Positions 42,101-48,500 are shown, counted from the first letter of the stretch. The stretch is DNA of 64,000 bases from Andrena cerasifolii (GCF_050908995.1 NC_135121.1:8060001-8124000), one strand, 5' to 3'. Numbers and translations are program-made. Notes: generated by a model from the letters alone, not told the origin.

Positions 42101-45100
42101 CGCCTGTGCCGCGTTCGTTGAATCCGTGAATGAACGTGTTTTTCTGGCGCATCGGAGCGCGCGTTGTTGCGTAAGTTCTTTGAGTGGGCGTCATTCACAG
42201 GTTTGGAACGTTGCCCGAGAGTCATCCGCTATTCGAATCGGAGGACTCTGTGTTCGGGCGCGAGGCGGCTGCTATCGGTCCTGGGGCATAGTGGCCCTAT
42301 GAAAAATGGCTTGCCCAATGTTATTGGTCGCGAACAATGCGGGATGCCGCGGCCGTTTTAACGGCCACGGGACAACAGCGACGACAATCTTCCCTGGCTG
42401 GATATAAATTGCTAAAAAGCATGCTCTCGTGAATTACGCGCTGCTTCTCCTTTCCGCGAATTATTCCTGCTGGTAGTTCTACCGTGGGGGAGCGTTTGCG
42501 CTTGTAAGCCCCCCCTGGGATTTATGAGGGGTAAGATTTGTGTTCGGGAAGGTGTTTATGAATTTTTTAAGAGGGATCACTGTTTTACCATTTTTTCACT
42601 GGAATCGCGCGAATAGGGGATGAAAACGTTGCACGTGATAGTTTAATATTTCCAGGATAGCTATCTGGGAATCTGCCTCAATAAATTTCGATGGTTCGTA
42701 CAAAAAACTGCAAGGAAGTTGTACCAATCGTTGTACGTAATTAGCCGCAGGTACGGGCGGCCCCCTGAGCGAGATACCTACTTGCAGAAAACGTGACAGC
42801 GAGCCAGGGGGGGCGTTAATTGGTGCGGTGTTTTCAGTGGTTCTAATTGCGTCCGCGAAATCCCCGCGATATTTCTGCCCGTGCGTGAACACCACGGGGA
42901 CCGGTTTCGCCGAAACACGCTTGGTTTATCGCCTTTCGCCCTTGACACGGCTGGGCGCCTCGTGGGTGCGGTAATTGATCTCGGGTGAACGATTTTAATT
43001 GGGCGACGGACGAGATATTGATGCTAAGTGGAATTAAATGGCTCCGTCGTATTATAATAAACGACAATATAATTACGTGAATGCGTATACACTGCTCGAC
43101 ACCGCGCTATCTTCGCCACCCTCGAAACTTTAGCCGAGCAGCCTGAATTCTACTGTATTTTAATCGAAAAGCGATTGCCGGGGACTGCGTCCTATGCTCT
43201 TAAATCCGTCGCGGTCTATAATTTGCAATTTCGCGAGCTAACGAGAGATCATTGGACCAACTCCGAAACAGAGTCACGCGACTACGCTGTTGCGCTCCGA
43301 ACTTCCAAGGATCAAGTTTACGCTTTGATAGCTATCGAGACCCTGGGGGCGAGCACGTAACATCTTTTATGATTCCGGGGCTGAGCTTATAAACGTCCAA
43401 CAGTTACCAACTGCGAAATTCACGATACGTCGAACAAGATCTGGAACGGCATGAATATGTAAAGCGGCGCGGCTGAACGGACCTGCATCCAGAACACTTC
43501 TAACGAGGACCTCCTGCGGGCCGGGTTCGTTACAGACGACAAGTTCGTCGGCTTATACCGGTCGACCCTCTTGTTGGGGTTTGGAACAATTACAATGCGA
43601 ACCCCACGACCGACGATGGATGCAGGAGACTTCAGCATGCTTCGCGAAGGTGCAATTACCTTTTATGACTGATTCGACGATAATTCGGGGGGGGCAGCGA
43701 AATGTAAGTAATTTAGTTTACTTCGGTAACAATATTGCACCCTTGCAATCATTGGTGTTTTCAACTATGAAATTTTACCGAGGATCTGCTAGAAACACGA
43801 CGCGTTTCAGAGAATGCAAATATGTATTTTGTCAATTTCGAAAGTTCCCGTGACAATGACAGTTTCTCGGATCTAATTAACGCGAAGGCAGGTAAATGGT
43901 CCAGTGAAAATTACGCGAATTGTGATGGAACAAGGTGCAGCACGGTTGGAAAGGTAGCTAAGCAGTGCGAATAAGGAGCACCGCGTCCCATGAAGATCCA
44001 GGCGTTTGAAACGGGCGTAATGAAGCATGTCTGTCCTGCAATTTCATGAATCAACCCCCAGTTAGCGTGGATGCTGTCATCGCGAGGAAACGAGTGGTCT
44101 GATTAACGTGAGAACAGTAGAGGTTTGAATAATTCTATTCAATATTCAGAATATTAGGAAATCACTTTAAGGAGGTTCGATACCGGAGCAAAAATAATGA
44201 GAAATCTTTGAAAAGTGTTTTGATCTAATGTCCAAAGTGTAGTCCGCATTGTGTTAAAATTTCAAGTCGATTGACAGCACGGTTTATGGAAAAATTGAAA
44301 TCAAAGTTGCGCTCTTATACACAGGCTGTTATGGGAGAAGCGATAAAATTTCTATAAAATGTTACACAGAGTCCTTAAAAATAGTGAGAAAGTCCTAAAA
44401 AATGTTGCAATGAAAAGCTTAACTATTCCTATGAAATTCTAAAAAAAAAATTGGACATTTACCGTATGGTTTATTAGATAATTGAATAAATAGACAGCAA
44501 TGCGCTCGTATTTTTGGAACTGCCTGAAGGAACTGTTTGAAACGTGGCAACGCTGTACGCCAGGTAGTCATCTATACAGTGTATACTTGTACAAAGGATA
44601 CAGTAAAAATTTGTAAAACACTACCAAGCTGTAAACATGTATTTAGTAATTTGTTGCGAACCAGTACGAACGCGCAAAGGGACGCCACAAGTGTAAAGTG
44701 GAAAGAGAAAAAAAAGATGGACGCAAAGCGACGTTGCCGCATTTCGCTCGCATATTTTACGCTACTTTCAATGAAAATACTATATTTCTAACTGCATTAA
44801 ACATACTTTTTGTTTAATTGAATTCCAAAACAAAATATGTAGTAATAATTTTATTAGGAATAGACACTTAAATAACATTTTTGTCTACATAATTTTTTTT
44901 TTATCTAAGATTGGTATCACTGCAGAGCTGCCATGTATAAGCATAGGCTTACTCCTCTCGCCGCCAGCCCCGCAAGTGAGGTATCGAACCTCCTTAAGAA
45001 TCTGATTGGCTGTTGTTCCCGAGGACGAGTCCAGAGCGTGTTTCTTCGAGAAAAAGGGCAGCAATTCATTTGCCGCGAAACAAGCGTGGACATTTCGAGT

Positions 45101-45592
45101 TCCACGTTGCTGCGCCCACGCGAAACGTGCCAGGACCGAGTCGAAACCGCAAATTGCACGCTCCGAATGGAATACTATCTCGATAACCGAAAGTAAAGTC
45201 CCGAGATGCGATCTCCGCGCCAAGGCGCATCCCCAGCGCGGACAAGGGGCTCATTAGTAGCGCGCGGCGATATGCAGAATACCGAAAGTTGCAAAAACGC
45301 GACGGCATGCACATGGCGAAAGTGGACATCGTATCTGATCGCGGCCGGGAACGGCTGCACGTGCCTTCGCGCATGCCTCTGCCGTGGATAACCGCCAGCC
45401 GATAACATTTTAACTGGTTTATCAGTTATTAATAATGCTGTGCCGGCTCGCGGTTTACTCGATGAAACTCTTCGCCGAACGGAAAACGCCAGAACCACGT
45501 TCCCACGATTTTCGCGACGCTGGCTTTCATTCTGTGACGCTGTGCCACTCGAGAAGTGAAAGCTTGTCTAGTATTTACCTTCTTCGTAGCAT
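42..45592 (-). CDS. Ppn: papilin, 36 coding exons, 3' end beyond the window
   Basis: This is a secreted extracellular-matrix/basement-membrane glycoprotein of the papilin/lacunin family. The known fly and moth homologues are matrix proteins, and fly papilin is reported to inhibit procollagen N-proteinase; that activity is inferred here from family. I joined 36 exons by GT/AG boundaries and phase. Their lengths sum to 8,317 nt, giving 2,772 codons plus one base, close to the size of known insect papilins. Domain order by residue: signal peptide about 1-22, TSP1-1 about 50-110, cysteine-rich/spacer about 111-345, TSP1-2 to TSP1-7 about 345-700, acidic and mucin-like about 700-1200, 14 papilin cassettes about 1215-1610, 11 Kunitz domains about 1615-2308, antistasin-like about 2310-2390, WAP about 2390-2430, and Ig1-3 from about 2450 to the edge. 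The C-terminal PLAC domain lies outside. The first exon is the weakest link; the rest is mutually consistent. Confidence 0.95.
198..666. other. intron between exons 35 and 36
   Basis: 469 bp. I see no feature beyond the splice sites. Confidence 0.85.
667..1188 (-). CDS. Ppn: Ppn exon 35: Ig2 and Pro/Tyr-rich linker
   Basis: 522 nt, phase 1 to 1. It holds a whole Ig domain: SPIALHCYAMGWPRPFVTWW, then RGDRMLP, SDYTLVIRSV and LGVYTCQAFNAIG. A roughly 75-residue linker rich in Pro, Tyr, Arg and Gln follows, with repeated YRP/YQT units. The RGD codons are at 1055-1063. The donor is GTGAGA. Confidence 0.94.
1189..1779. other. intron between exons 34 and 35
   Basis: 591 bp. No further feature seen. 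Confidence 0.85.
1780..1930 (-). CDS. Ppn: Ppn exon 34: second half of Ig1
   Basis: 151 nt, phase 0 to 1. It encodes IGFAENRRRIQLDGSLQI and YDGGTYVCTADNGLG, the D-x-G-x-Y-x-C signature of an I-set Ig domain, and ends EYQLVVT. The acceptor is TGTTCGCAG. Confidence 0.94.
2102..2424 (-). CDS. Ppn: Ppn exon 33: WAP four-disulfide core domain and first half of Ig1
   Basis: 323 nt, phase 1 to 0. KSGRCPRVSNSTGCEQEC, DADCTGEMKCC and CGTSC form a complete WAP domain. A linker follows, then the first half of an Ig domain: VSAQEGGYVTLKCVATGNP and ITWRKDTTL. I chose the acceptor TTGCAAAG because it gives the right phase and keeps the KSGRCP start. The donor is GTGAGA. Confidence 0.93.
2611..2853 (-). 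CDS. Ppn: Ppn exon 32: antistasin-like cysteine-rich segment
   Basis: 243 nt, phase 1 to 1. After TNEINVDAGKDTKDPC come CNTVRCPYGKEAF, CERCRCVDPC and ICPDGNRC, ending KGVC. The C-x-CPYG...C..C.C.DPC pattern resembles antistasin-type domains and matches the segment papilins carry between Kunitz and WAP. Assignment to a named family is moderate; membership of the gene is firm. Confidence 0.9.
2854..3310. other. intron between exons 31 and 32
   Basis: 457 bp. It holds only a short TG dinucleotide run near 3203-3218. Confidence 0.85.
3311..3481 (-). CDS. Ppn: Ppn exon 31: Kunitz domain 11
   Basis: 171 nt, phase 1 to 1. It encodes SVCKEPVDSGSCTS, FYFD, FIYTGCGGNRNRF and CINTC. P1 is Thr. The donor is GTAAGT. 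Confidence 0.95.
3627..3839 (-). CDS. Ppn: Ppn exon 30: Kunitz domain 10
   Basis: 213 nt, phase 1 to 1. It encodes DTCNLPVEPGDCRG, YYYD, FVYGGCEGNANRF and CESIC, then a linker HHEEPMPPGNDTSISNL. P1 is Arg: with Kunitz 1 it is one of only two domains with a trypsin-type P1. Confidence 0.95.
4057..4563. repeat. tandem 8-bp repeat array (TAGATGAG unit) in intron
   Basis: About 63 copies of an 8-bp unit (AGTAGATG on the + strand) lie in the intron between exons 29 and 30. A variant block (GTAGGTGATAGATGAGCAGATGACTAG) occurs three times, at about 4139, 4211 and 4423. This shows higher-order duplication. All minus-strand frames stay open because the repeat lacks stops there, reading as SSTHLLIY; this is not a gene. 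Confidence 0.97.
4618..5034 (-). CDS. Ppn: Ppn exon 29: Kunitz domains 8 and 9
   Basis: 417 nt, phase 1 to 1. It is the only exon with two whole Kunitz domains: DPCTLPKVIGPCNG to CEKKC (P1 Asn), a linker with VTVTMPPPVEG, then PICYMTVNSGSCNA to CERLC (P1 Asn). An intron between them was probably lost, or never formed. Confidence 0.95.
5129..5299 (-). CDS. Ppn: Ppn exon 28: Kunitz domain 7
   Basis: 171 nt, phase 1 to 1. It encodes DFCFLPDERGSCSG, WFYD, FRYGGCQSNGNNF and CEYRC. P1 is Ser. The donor GTTCGT is not ideal but gives the required phase and position. Confidence 0.93.
5378..5593 (-). CDS. Ppn: Ppn exon 27: Kunitz domain 6 with Thr/Pro linker
   Basis: 216 nt, phase 1 to 1. It encodes DICLLPALLGECHN, WYYD, FYYGGCGGNENNF and CHNRC, then a linker TALTTPAPSTGVEF. 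P1 is His. Confidence 0.95.
6097..6267 (-). CDS. Ppn: Ppn exon 26: Kunitz domain 5
   Basis: 171 nt, phase 1 to 1. It encodes DSCLLPREEGNCVE, WYFD, FYYTGCGGNKNNF and CESDC. P1 is Val, which would suit elastase-like rather than trypsin-like targets, if it is active at all. Confidence 0.95.
6268..7411. other. intron between exons 25 and 26
   Basis: 1,144 bp, AT-rich. I looked for a further Kunitz exon (YGGC, GxNxxF) and found none. Confidence 0.8.
7412..7579 (-). CDS. Ppn: Ppn exon 25: Kunitz domain 4
   Basis: 168 nt, phase 1 to 1. It encodes DVCVLEKDPGPCHG, WYYD, FIYGGCKGNANRF and CEQRC. P1 is His. The donor is GTATCA. A GTAAAA seven bases earlier would break the phase. The frame stays open for 45 more codons past the donor, so intron retention would give a truncated form with a basic tail. 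Confidence 0.93.
7580..8373. other. intron between exons 24 and 25
   Basis: 794 bp. No coding or repeat feature recognised. Confidence 0.8.
8374..8553 (-). CDS. Ppn: Ppn exon 24: Kunitz domain 3
   Basis: 180 nt, phase 1 to 1. It encodes DPCEQTKEPGPCEG, WHFN, FRYGGCKANDNNF and CHQQC. Six cysteines; P1 is Glu. A short basic tail (GRRR) precedes the GTAAGT donor. Confidence 0.95.
8731..8907 (-). CDS. Ppn: Ppn exon 23: Kunitz domain 2
   Basis: 177 nt, phase 1 to 1. It encodes DSCHLPKISGPCEG, WYYD, FVYGGCLGNANKF and CEELC. All six cysteines are present. P1 is Glu, unlikely to inhibit trypsin-like enzymes. Confidence 0.95.
9094..9450 (-). CDS. Ppn: Ppn exon 22: papilin cassettes 13-14 and Kunitz domain 1
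   Basis: 357 nt, phase 1 to 1. FKCCSDSRTPAKGPNFAGC and YGCCPDGVEEAQGENFEGC are followed by a complete Kunitz domain (CALERDRGSC, WYFD, FWYGGCEGNDNRF, CKEVC). The P1 residue is Arg, so this domain could inhibit trypsin-like proteases. It is the only exon that joins the cassette block to the Kunitz block. Confidence 0.95.
9689..10087 (-). CDS. Ppn: Ppn exon 21: end of cassette 7 and cassettes 8-12
   Basis: 399 nt, phase 1 to 1. It encodes five consecutive cassettes: YGCCDDGVTPAHGPNREGC, YKCCPDNVLAARGPDFYGC, FGCCPDNTTAARGPSNEGC, HECCPNRFTPATGPNYEGC and FGCCPDGITIAKGPHGQGC. The close spacing suggests internal tandem duplication. Confidence 0.95.
10241..10450 (-). CDS. Ppn: Ppn exon 20: papilin cassettes 6-7
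   Basis: 210 nt, phase 1 to 1. A Thr/Glu-rich stretch (EEEITSVTPITEEYETTTV) precedes YGCCPDGVSTATGTNFEGC and FGCCPDGVSPA; the second cassette runs on into exon 21. Confidence 0.94.
10538..10662 (-). CDS. Ppn: Ppn exon 19: papilin cassettes 4-5
   Basis: 125 nt, phase 2 to 1. It encodes FGCCPDNETPASGPDNFGC and FGCCPDGIKAASGADDEGC; the last Gly codon is completed in exon 20. The acceptor is ATATTTCAG and the donor GTGACT. Confidence 0.94.
10749..11097 (-). CDS. Ppn: Ppn exon 18: papilin cassettes 1-3
   Basis: 349 nt, phase 1 to 2. After a basic segment (KERKHRVCKVLRKKKTC) come three cassettes: FGCCYDGVTAAEGPFDQGC, HGCCPDNVSPATGPENQGC and FGCCPDGVTAAEGNDFEGC. The CC-D-x(n)-G-x(n)-GC repeat is specific to papilins. 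The basic segment could be a heparin-binding or proprotein-cleavage site; that is inference. Confidence 0.95.
11187..12564 (-). CDS. Ppn: Ppn exon 17: Ser/Thr/Glu-rich mucin-like region
   Basis: The largest exon, 1,378 nt (phase 0 to 1), encodes about 459 residues with no cysteine. It is dominated by Thr, Ser, Glu and Gly and is probably a heavily O-glycosylated, extended spacer between the TSP1 block and the papilin cassettes. The first ~70 residues are less repetitive and include HSRGDIS (RGD codons at 12436-12444). The last third is a run of degenerate six-residue repeats (GMTTES type). The plus strand is also open across much of it, because the repeat reads as VVIPDS in the other direction; this is a shadow. 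Confidence 0.93.
11401..11652 (-). repeat. coding minisatellite, about 14 x 18 bp
   Basis: On the + strand the unit is CATACCAGACTCGGTAGT with a few substitutions, repeated about 14 times without frame loss. It encodes six-residue GMTTES-like units within the mucin-like exon. Several adjacent units are identical, which points to recent slippage or unequal crossing-over, so the length is probably variable in the population. Confidence 0.92.
12799..12923 (-). CDS. Ppn: Ppn exon 16: acidic linker
   Basis: 125 nt, phase 1 to 0. It encodes VIPVQPEKIKDLTEEEEEDE and continues acidic (VYEDEDFVTVSSSFASG). No domain is recognised. It links the TSP1 block to the mucin-like exon. Confidence 0.85.
13192..13333 (-). 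CDS. Ppn: Ppn exon 15: TSP1 repeat 7
   Basis: 142 nt, phase 0 to 1. It encodes CSKPCGGGTMSRKVICMKD and ends DCNEQPCEE. It is the last TSP1 repeat before the acidic and mucin-like insert. The acceptor is GTGTTGCAG. Confidence 0.95.
13575..13757 (-). CDS. Ppn: Ppn exon 14: TSP1 repeat 6
   Basis: 183 nt, phase 0 to 0. It encodes CSAKCGSGVQTRKVFCGTF, then NCTAVEEC and WFAGPWSK. An intact TSP1 pattern, CSxxCGxG...TRxVxC. Confidence 0.95.
13926..14099 (-). CDS. Ppn: Ppn exon 13: TSP1 repeat 5
   Basis: 174 nt, phase 0 to 0. It encodes CDDKCGLTQETRTAYC, then RECETKEDC, then WFASQWSS. The canonical CSxxCGxG is replaced by CDDKCGLT, so this is a diverged TSP1 repeat. The donor is GTAAGT. Confidence 0.93.
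14322..14501 (-). CDS. Ppn: Ppn exon 12: TSP1 repeat 4
   Basis: 180 nt, phase 0 to 0. It encodes CDRLCGPGKQTRKVACYKK and the closing ACELRPC, then VTSNWSG as the next repeat's start. Like its neighbours it is a symmetrical exon whose boundary falls just before the first CxxxC of the repeat. Confidence 0.95.
14848..15191 (-). CDS. Ppn: Ppn exon 11: TSP1 repeats 2 (end), 3 and start of 4
   Basis: 344 nt, phase 1 to phase 0. It begins GYQSRRVTCVRR and ends repeat 2 with ACNVDPCP. Repeat 3 follows: VWVEGEWGPCSKHCGEG, then REIKC and ECNKDVPCP. It ends with the GPW start of repeat 4. Confidence 0.95.
15192..15580. other. intron between exons 10 and 11
   Basis: 389 bp, AT-rich. Nothing further seen. 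Confidence 0.8.
15581..15716 (-). CDS. Ppn: Ppn exon 10: spacer end and start of TSP1 repeat 2
   Basis: 136 nt, phase 0 to phase 1. It encodes LLYQDHNVGVHYEYSIP, closing the spacer, then YAWITDEFSSCSANCGGG, the first strand of TSP1 repeat 2. The donor GTACTG is weak, but the phase and the resulting CGGGYQSRRVTC junction are right. Confidence 0.93.
15864..16036 (-). CDS. Ppn: Ppn exon 9: spacer domain, middle
   Basis: 173 nt, phase 1 to phase 0. It encodes an AIRN start, then HYYLNGNWRIDFPRSLKFAG and PDTITALG, a conserved spacer beta-strand region of papilin-like proteins. I preferred the acceptor TTTTGGTAG to the AG eight bases further on (ATTAG) because only it keeps the frame. Confidence 0.93.
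16121..16201 (-). CDS. Ppn: Ppn exon 8: spacer domain, first part
   Basis: 81 nt, phase 1 to phase 1. It encodes GYLDILLIPKGASNIVVKEI...NNYL, the ADAMTS spacer 1 start (IP.GA..I.V.E). The donor is an unusual GTCGGT at 16120, but no other donor in this stretch gives the needed phase, and the next acceptor yields NNYLAIRN, as expected for the family. Confidence 0.9.
16364..16487 (-). CDS. Ppn: Ppn exon 7: end of cysteine-rich region
   Basis: 124 nt, phase 0 to phase 1. It encodes HVGCDMMLGSDVKEDAC, then KCGGDGSDC and VSGVF. The VGCD...D.C..CGGDGS.C pattern is diagnostic for ADAMTS, ADAMTSL and papilin proteins just before the spacer. Confidence 0.95.
16670..16820 (-). CDS. Ppn: Ppn exon 6: cysteine-rich domain
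   Basis: 151 nt, phase 2 to phase 0. It encodes WIPYTGGPNKCELNC, then a central part with FFYRHKLSVIDGTPC and a final DVCVEGKCM. This is the typical ADAMTS cysteine-rich (CA-like) order: CELNC, DGTPC, VCV.GKC. The donor is GTGAGT. Confidence 0.95.
16821..17556. other. intron between exons 5 and 6
   Basis: 736 bp. Nothing further seen. Confidence 0.8.
17557..17639 (-). CDS. Ppn: Ppn exon 5: start of ADAMTS-type cysteine-rich region
   Basis: 83 nt, phase 0 to phase 2. It encodes DCAEDATDFRAEQCAEFN followed by a segment ending GVYY. The C-P/A-E-x(3)-DFR-x-QC pattern is the conserved junction after the first TSP1 repeat in ADAMTS-like proteins and papilin. The donor is GTGAGT. Confidence 0.93.
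18367..18801. mobile_element. MITE with CAGTG termini at a TA site, copy A
   Basis: 435 bp. Begins CAGTGACTCGCATTAATATT and ends with its reverse complement. TA duplications lie at 18365-18366 and 18802-18803. The inverted arms extend well over 100 bp and include a conserved ACGACGAAACGCGTC-type block. No transposase. Termini and TA target fit a Tc1/mariner-type non-autonomous element; the superfamily is inferred. Confidence 0.9.
20260..20344. repeat. 27-bp tandem repeat, about 3 copies
   Basis: The block CTTCCACGTGAAATAAAATA plus seven more bases recurs at 20277, 20304 and, with changes, 20331. Each copy carries CACGTG or a variant, a bHLH-type E-box; whether that matters is unknown. Confidence 0.85.
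22885..23420. mobile_element. MITE with CAGTG termini at a TA site, copy B
   Basis: 536 bp. Same termini and arms as copy A, with TA at 22883-22884 and 23421-23422. It carries an extra internal segment (near 23110-23190, GTTTGTAGATTGCAGTAAG) that copy A lacks. Copy C has the same segment in the opposite orientation. Confidence 0.9.
24668..24728 (-). CDS. Ppn: Ppn exon 4: second half of TSP1 repeat 1
   Basis: This is a 61 nt mini-exon flanked by introns of 2.9 and 7.0 kb. It enters in phase 2 (acceptor TTGTTACAG) and leaves in phase 0 (donor GTGAGC). It encodes NGYGRCGGASRRFFSCNIQ, the end of an ADAMTS/papilin-type first TSP1 repeat, and joins directly to DCAEDATDF in exon 5. Phase and sequence both fit. 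Confidence 0.92.
24729..27611. other. 2.9 kb intron between exons 3 and 4
   Basis: Non-coding. It contains the foldback element at 25294-26000 and a short (TTA)n run at about 26027-26050. Confidence 0.85.
25294..26000. mobile_element. foldback element bounded by TTAA
   Basis: 707 bp including TTAA at both ends (25294-25297 and 25997-26000). Termini are TTAAGGGGAGATTACC and GGCGCAATCCCCCTTAA. Almost the whole element is an imperfect inverted repeat: arms of about 300 bp (e.g. GTTTGGCAGGCTGTTTTATT near 25385 against its complement near 25900) around a central loop of about 110 bp. The TTAA target suggests mobilisation by a piggyBac-type transposase; none is encoded. Confidence 0.9.
27612..27799 (-). 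CDS. Ppn: Ppn exon 3: first half of thrombospondin type 1 repeat 1
   Basis: The 188 nt exon enters in phase 0 and leaves in phase 2. After a His/Arg-rich N-terminal segment comes the TSP1 signature WGPW...CSRSCGGGV...TRQC. The acceptor is CTGTTGCAG and the donor GTGAGT. The repeat is completed by exon 4. Confidence 0.93.
28296..28876. mobile_element. MITE with AGGGGAGA termini, copy 1
   Basis: About 580 bp. It starts AGGGGAGAACGGGGCAATCG and ends CCCATTCTCCCCT, both flanked by TA. Short imperfect terminal repeats continue inward (GCGGTCAGCGG against CTAAGCGACCGCC). The terminus is shared with the element at 60102. Confidence 0.8.
33571..33648 (+). pseudogene. possible transposase C-terminal remnant
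   Basis: A 26-codon open stretch encodes an acidic tail (LPIPSDSPDSDEDV then stop) in AT-rich DNA with a nearby short inverted repeat (33430-33462). Acidic Ser/Asp tails occur in some DNA-transposon transposases. The match is generic and no catalytic domain is visible. Confidence 0.15.
34657..35099. mobile_element. TTAA-bounded MITE (CCCTGCGTTGACAC terminus)
   Basis: 443 bp including TTAA at 34657-34660 and 35096-35099. Termini TTAACCCTGCGTTGACAC and GTGTCAACGAAGGGTTAA are near-perfect inverted repeats. A subterminal GGTGTGAGCCACCCA occurs near both ends. piggyBac-like by target site; non-autonomous. Confidence 0.88.
40045..40105 (-). CDS. Ppn: Ppn exon 2: signal-peptide hydrophobic core
   Basis: The exon is 61 nt, enters in phase 2 and leaves in phase 0. 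The acceptor is TTTCTGTTTCAG and the donor GTGAGT. It encodes a hydrophobic stretch (SSVVLIFIVGLCA) followed by HETFAKH, consistent with cleavage after the Ala of ETFA. It splices in frame to exon 3 across a 12.2 kb intron. Confidence 0.75.
40106..45578. other. 5.5 kb presumed intron between exons 1 and 2
   Basis: An intron only if the proposed exon 1 is right; otherwise 5' flank or part of a longer intron. It contains the TTAA element at 40207-40708. No exon recognised elsewhere in it. Confidence 0.55.
40207..40708. mobile_element. TTAA-bounded MITE (CCCTCGTCAGAC terminus)
   Basis: 502 bp including TTAA at both ends. TTAACCCTCGTCAGACCGCA at the left faces GCCGTCTGACGAGGGTTAA at the right. 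The subterminal ACAATTG/CAATTGT is also mirrored. It lies about 100 bp upstream of Ppn exon 2. Confidence 0.88.
45579..45592 (-). CDS. Ppn: Ppn proposed first coding exon (initiator Met, n-region of signal peptide)
   Basis: Exon 2 begins in phase 2 without a Met, so the start codon must lie upstream. On the minus strand an ATG at 45592-45590 is followed by codons for Leu-Arg-Arg and two bases, then a GTAAAT donor at 45578. Joined to exon 2 this gives MLRRRSSVVLIFIVGLCA, a classic basic n-region plus hydrophobic core. A TAG stop lies directly upstream of the ATG in frame. The exon is only 14 coding bases, so the match could be chance. The 5' UTR and promoter were not located. Confidence 0.5.
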
Positions 45593-48500
45593 CTACCCTC
45601 TTCTTGAGTAAAAGAACTTTGAGTAAAAGGTCCTCCTAAGCCGTACGCACGAAACGGAAACGCATTCCGAGATCTAAAGCCGGACACGTGCCACTAAAGC
45701 TGCATGAGGAAATAAATGCCAGAACTATGATTACCTTCCAGGCATTCATCCGATGGGTAAGAACGTGTTTGATGGACCAATTAATTGAACAGTAATCGAA
45801 AGGGCGAGGTGTTGGATTAAGGAGCCGAGAGACCATTCCAGGAGTGAAATTCCAAGCTAGCATCGGCTCGCGGGATCTGCAACGTTGCTAATTCGTTAAT
45901 CATAAATATTCAAGAGTCAATTACCATCGGGCGCGAAGGGTCGTGCACTCTCGCCGGATCAATTAATTATCGATTTCCATTACGCTTGCGTAATGACCTA
46001 TTAACAGCGTGCGCTCGAGATCCTTCCCCCGGCGAACTTCGGTTTTAATATCACGGCGGACCGCGTGTGCAAAGTTTGCGCTCGCGAATATCCCTCTCGA
46101 ACCGTCCACATGTTTTATTACACGGATTATCCGCTGGTTCCCTTTACCAGCTATGCCATCGGTAATACAGTTATTATAAACTTATATGATCAACTGCGCA
46201 GACATCCTGGCGAGGGGTGGCTAACAAGAATCAATTTAAGGGTGGCCCGTAAAAGGGAGCTCACATGCCTTGCATTCTGATGAACTAAAATAGAAACATT
46301 CCCTCTTGGCATCAGAGACAATGGAGATTTATCAAGCCCCACTGTTGAGACCCAGCCTGTAGACCCCAGCTACTCAGCCATCGATTGCCCTTCATTCCAC
46401 GATTCCTCGACACAAATCACTGAACGACAAGGTCCCGCCGTGACCCCGACTCGAGTGACCACTATCCATCACCAATGGAACCGTCCACGTTATAAACTAC
46501 CCCTAATAATCGACAATTAACGTGTCCTTCTTCTGCGAGGCAGAAGGAGCAGCCGATCGATCGCACGAACGTGGATATTACCGACCGAAGGGACTCTCGA
46601 ATTGCGCGGGAACCAAGGAGGATCCCGGTGCATCCTGGTTGATGCACCTCCACGGTGCACCACCTTTCCGATGTAGCCGCGTCCCGTACAATGGATAGGT
46701 GCGCCCTGTCGGCGGCTCCGGTCAATTACGATCGTCTGAAAAACAAATGGCCCCCGTTTCGATAATTAACGACACGGTGGATCGGGTTTCTCCAGTCGGG
46801 TCCGTCCCGTTCCGCCACGGCCAGCCTCGCGATCAAATATTTCGCGACAATCATCCTGGCCCGGAGCGCTCCGTAACGGTAACCCTCGTTCCGATCGTTC
46901 ACCCCTATTATCCATCCTCCCCCATTACGCTTTTACTTTTATAGAACCTTGGCTGGAGGCTTCAATTATGTCACCGACGGCTCGCTTCGAACTCGTAAAA
47001 TCTCCCCTTCTCCTTGCTCCCTTTCTTTCTCTTCTTCGAAATGTAGGTCGGACACAGGGTTCCCTCGGTGCGCTGTTTAATTAACTTCCGTGGAATTTCG
47101 TCGCGGTCTCGGGGATGGAACCGAAGGCGTATGATTTTCGTGGCTGGTTGCACACGTGCACGCGCGCCGATGGTAATTCGAGGGCTCGATCGAGACGTGT
47201 AATTTTCACGATTGCACCAGGGGGGGAAATCGATCCCTTTTTACCGCGTTGCCCCTCGCGCCGCTTCGTCGCGTGTAATTACTGTGGACAATATAGCGAG
47301 GCGTGAACAGGCTTGAATAAGAGTTACGAGAGTTCGTTGTACGTGCGCGTTAGATTAGTTTGTAATTTGTACGGGGTGTTACAGCAGGGAGTGTAAATAC
47401 TTTGTTGCTGGACGTTGTACCCAATTCGGAATACCTCATTGCACTAATTGCTGCGAAAGTTCCAATAAATCAAGGTGCTGGCTGACGCGGCAATTATCCT
47501 CAACGATATTCTCAGAAACTCCCAGTTGGCGATTCAGCTCGATAAGCGCGATTACACGCACCCCAATCGCCGACGACTTCGCGAGAAAAATTGGTCTGCG
47601 TTTGGTTTGTTCTAATAATTTTTTGCGAATGCAGATTTATGTAGACGAGGGGTCCGACGCTCAGGCCGTCACAGTTAATTTAGGCAGGCCCGGGTGTTTT
47701 CGCCGCCCCGTTATAATAACGGAAGCGGCGACGATTTCGGCATCAATTTCTTTTAATGCACGCTCCGACTTCGTTAGAATTCGCCGGGAATATAAACGAG
47801 CGCGACCACTCTGCCGCCTTGGAAAATGGGTCGAGACGTGGTGTTAACTTCGAACTCTTAACCGGACAGACGGGACCCGGGGAGCGTGGCAACTTTAATA
47901 TTTTATGGAGCACTTTCTACCGCGCCGTCGTGCCGCCCGGCGTAAATATTAAACGTGCGTGCAGGTTTCTCTCCGCCCCGCGAGCATCGAGCTATCATTT
48001 CACGCAAGTATGATAAACAATATCCCTCTGCTCTGAATCTCGCCAATTCGTTTCGACAAGACGGGAAAGAAAGAGCGGAAGGTTCTATCGCAGAATTTAA
48101 AAGTGGACGTGCGTACAACCGCGGCTGACCGAATACTGAGCTATTTCCCTGGAGTTTCCTCGTAACCTGCCGCCGGAGTTTCATTACAGCGTTCCCGTCC
48201 CATGTAATTCCTCGGATCATCGCACCATGCTTCGCAAGTTTATTGCCAATTCAGAATCACCATCTTCGCTTCCTTCGCAACCATTGTCCGTAATAGCTTC
48301 TTTTTACGAGGATTCTCAAGCTATGAGATTAGTGCGCCGGACGTGTTATCACGGCGATTTCACGGTGCCAGTTTCGAGCGGGGGAGAGTCGGGGATCCCT
48401 TAAAGTAACTCCGATCCGTGAAAATTCGAGGTTGAATCGCGATCCTGCGTACATTCGCGCGAAGATCCGCCGGGGCCCTTATCTCTCATAATCGCGCATA

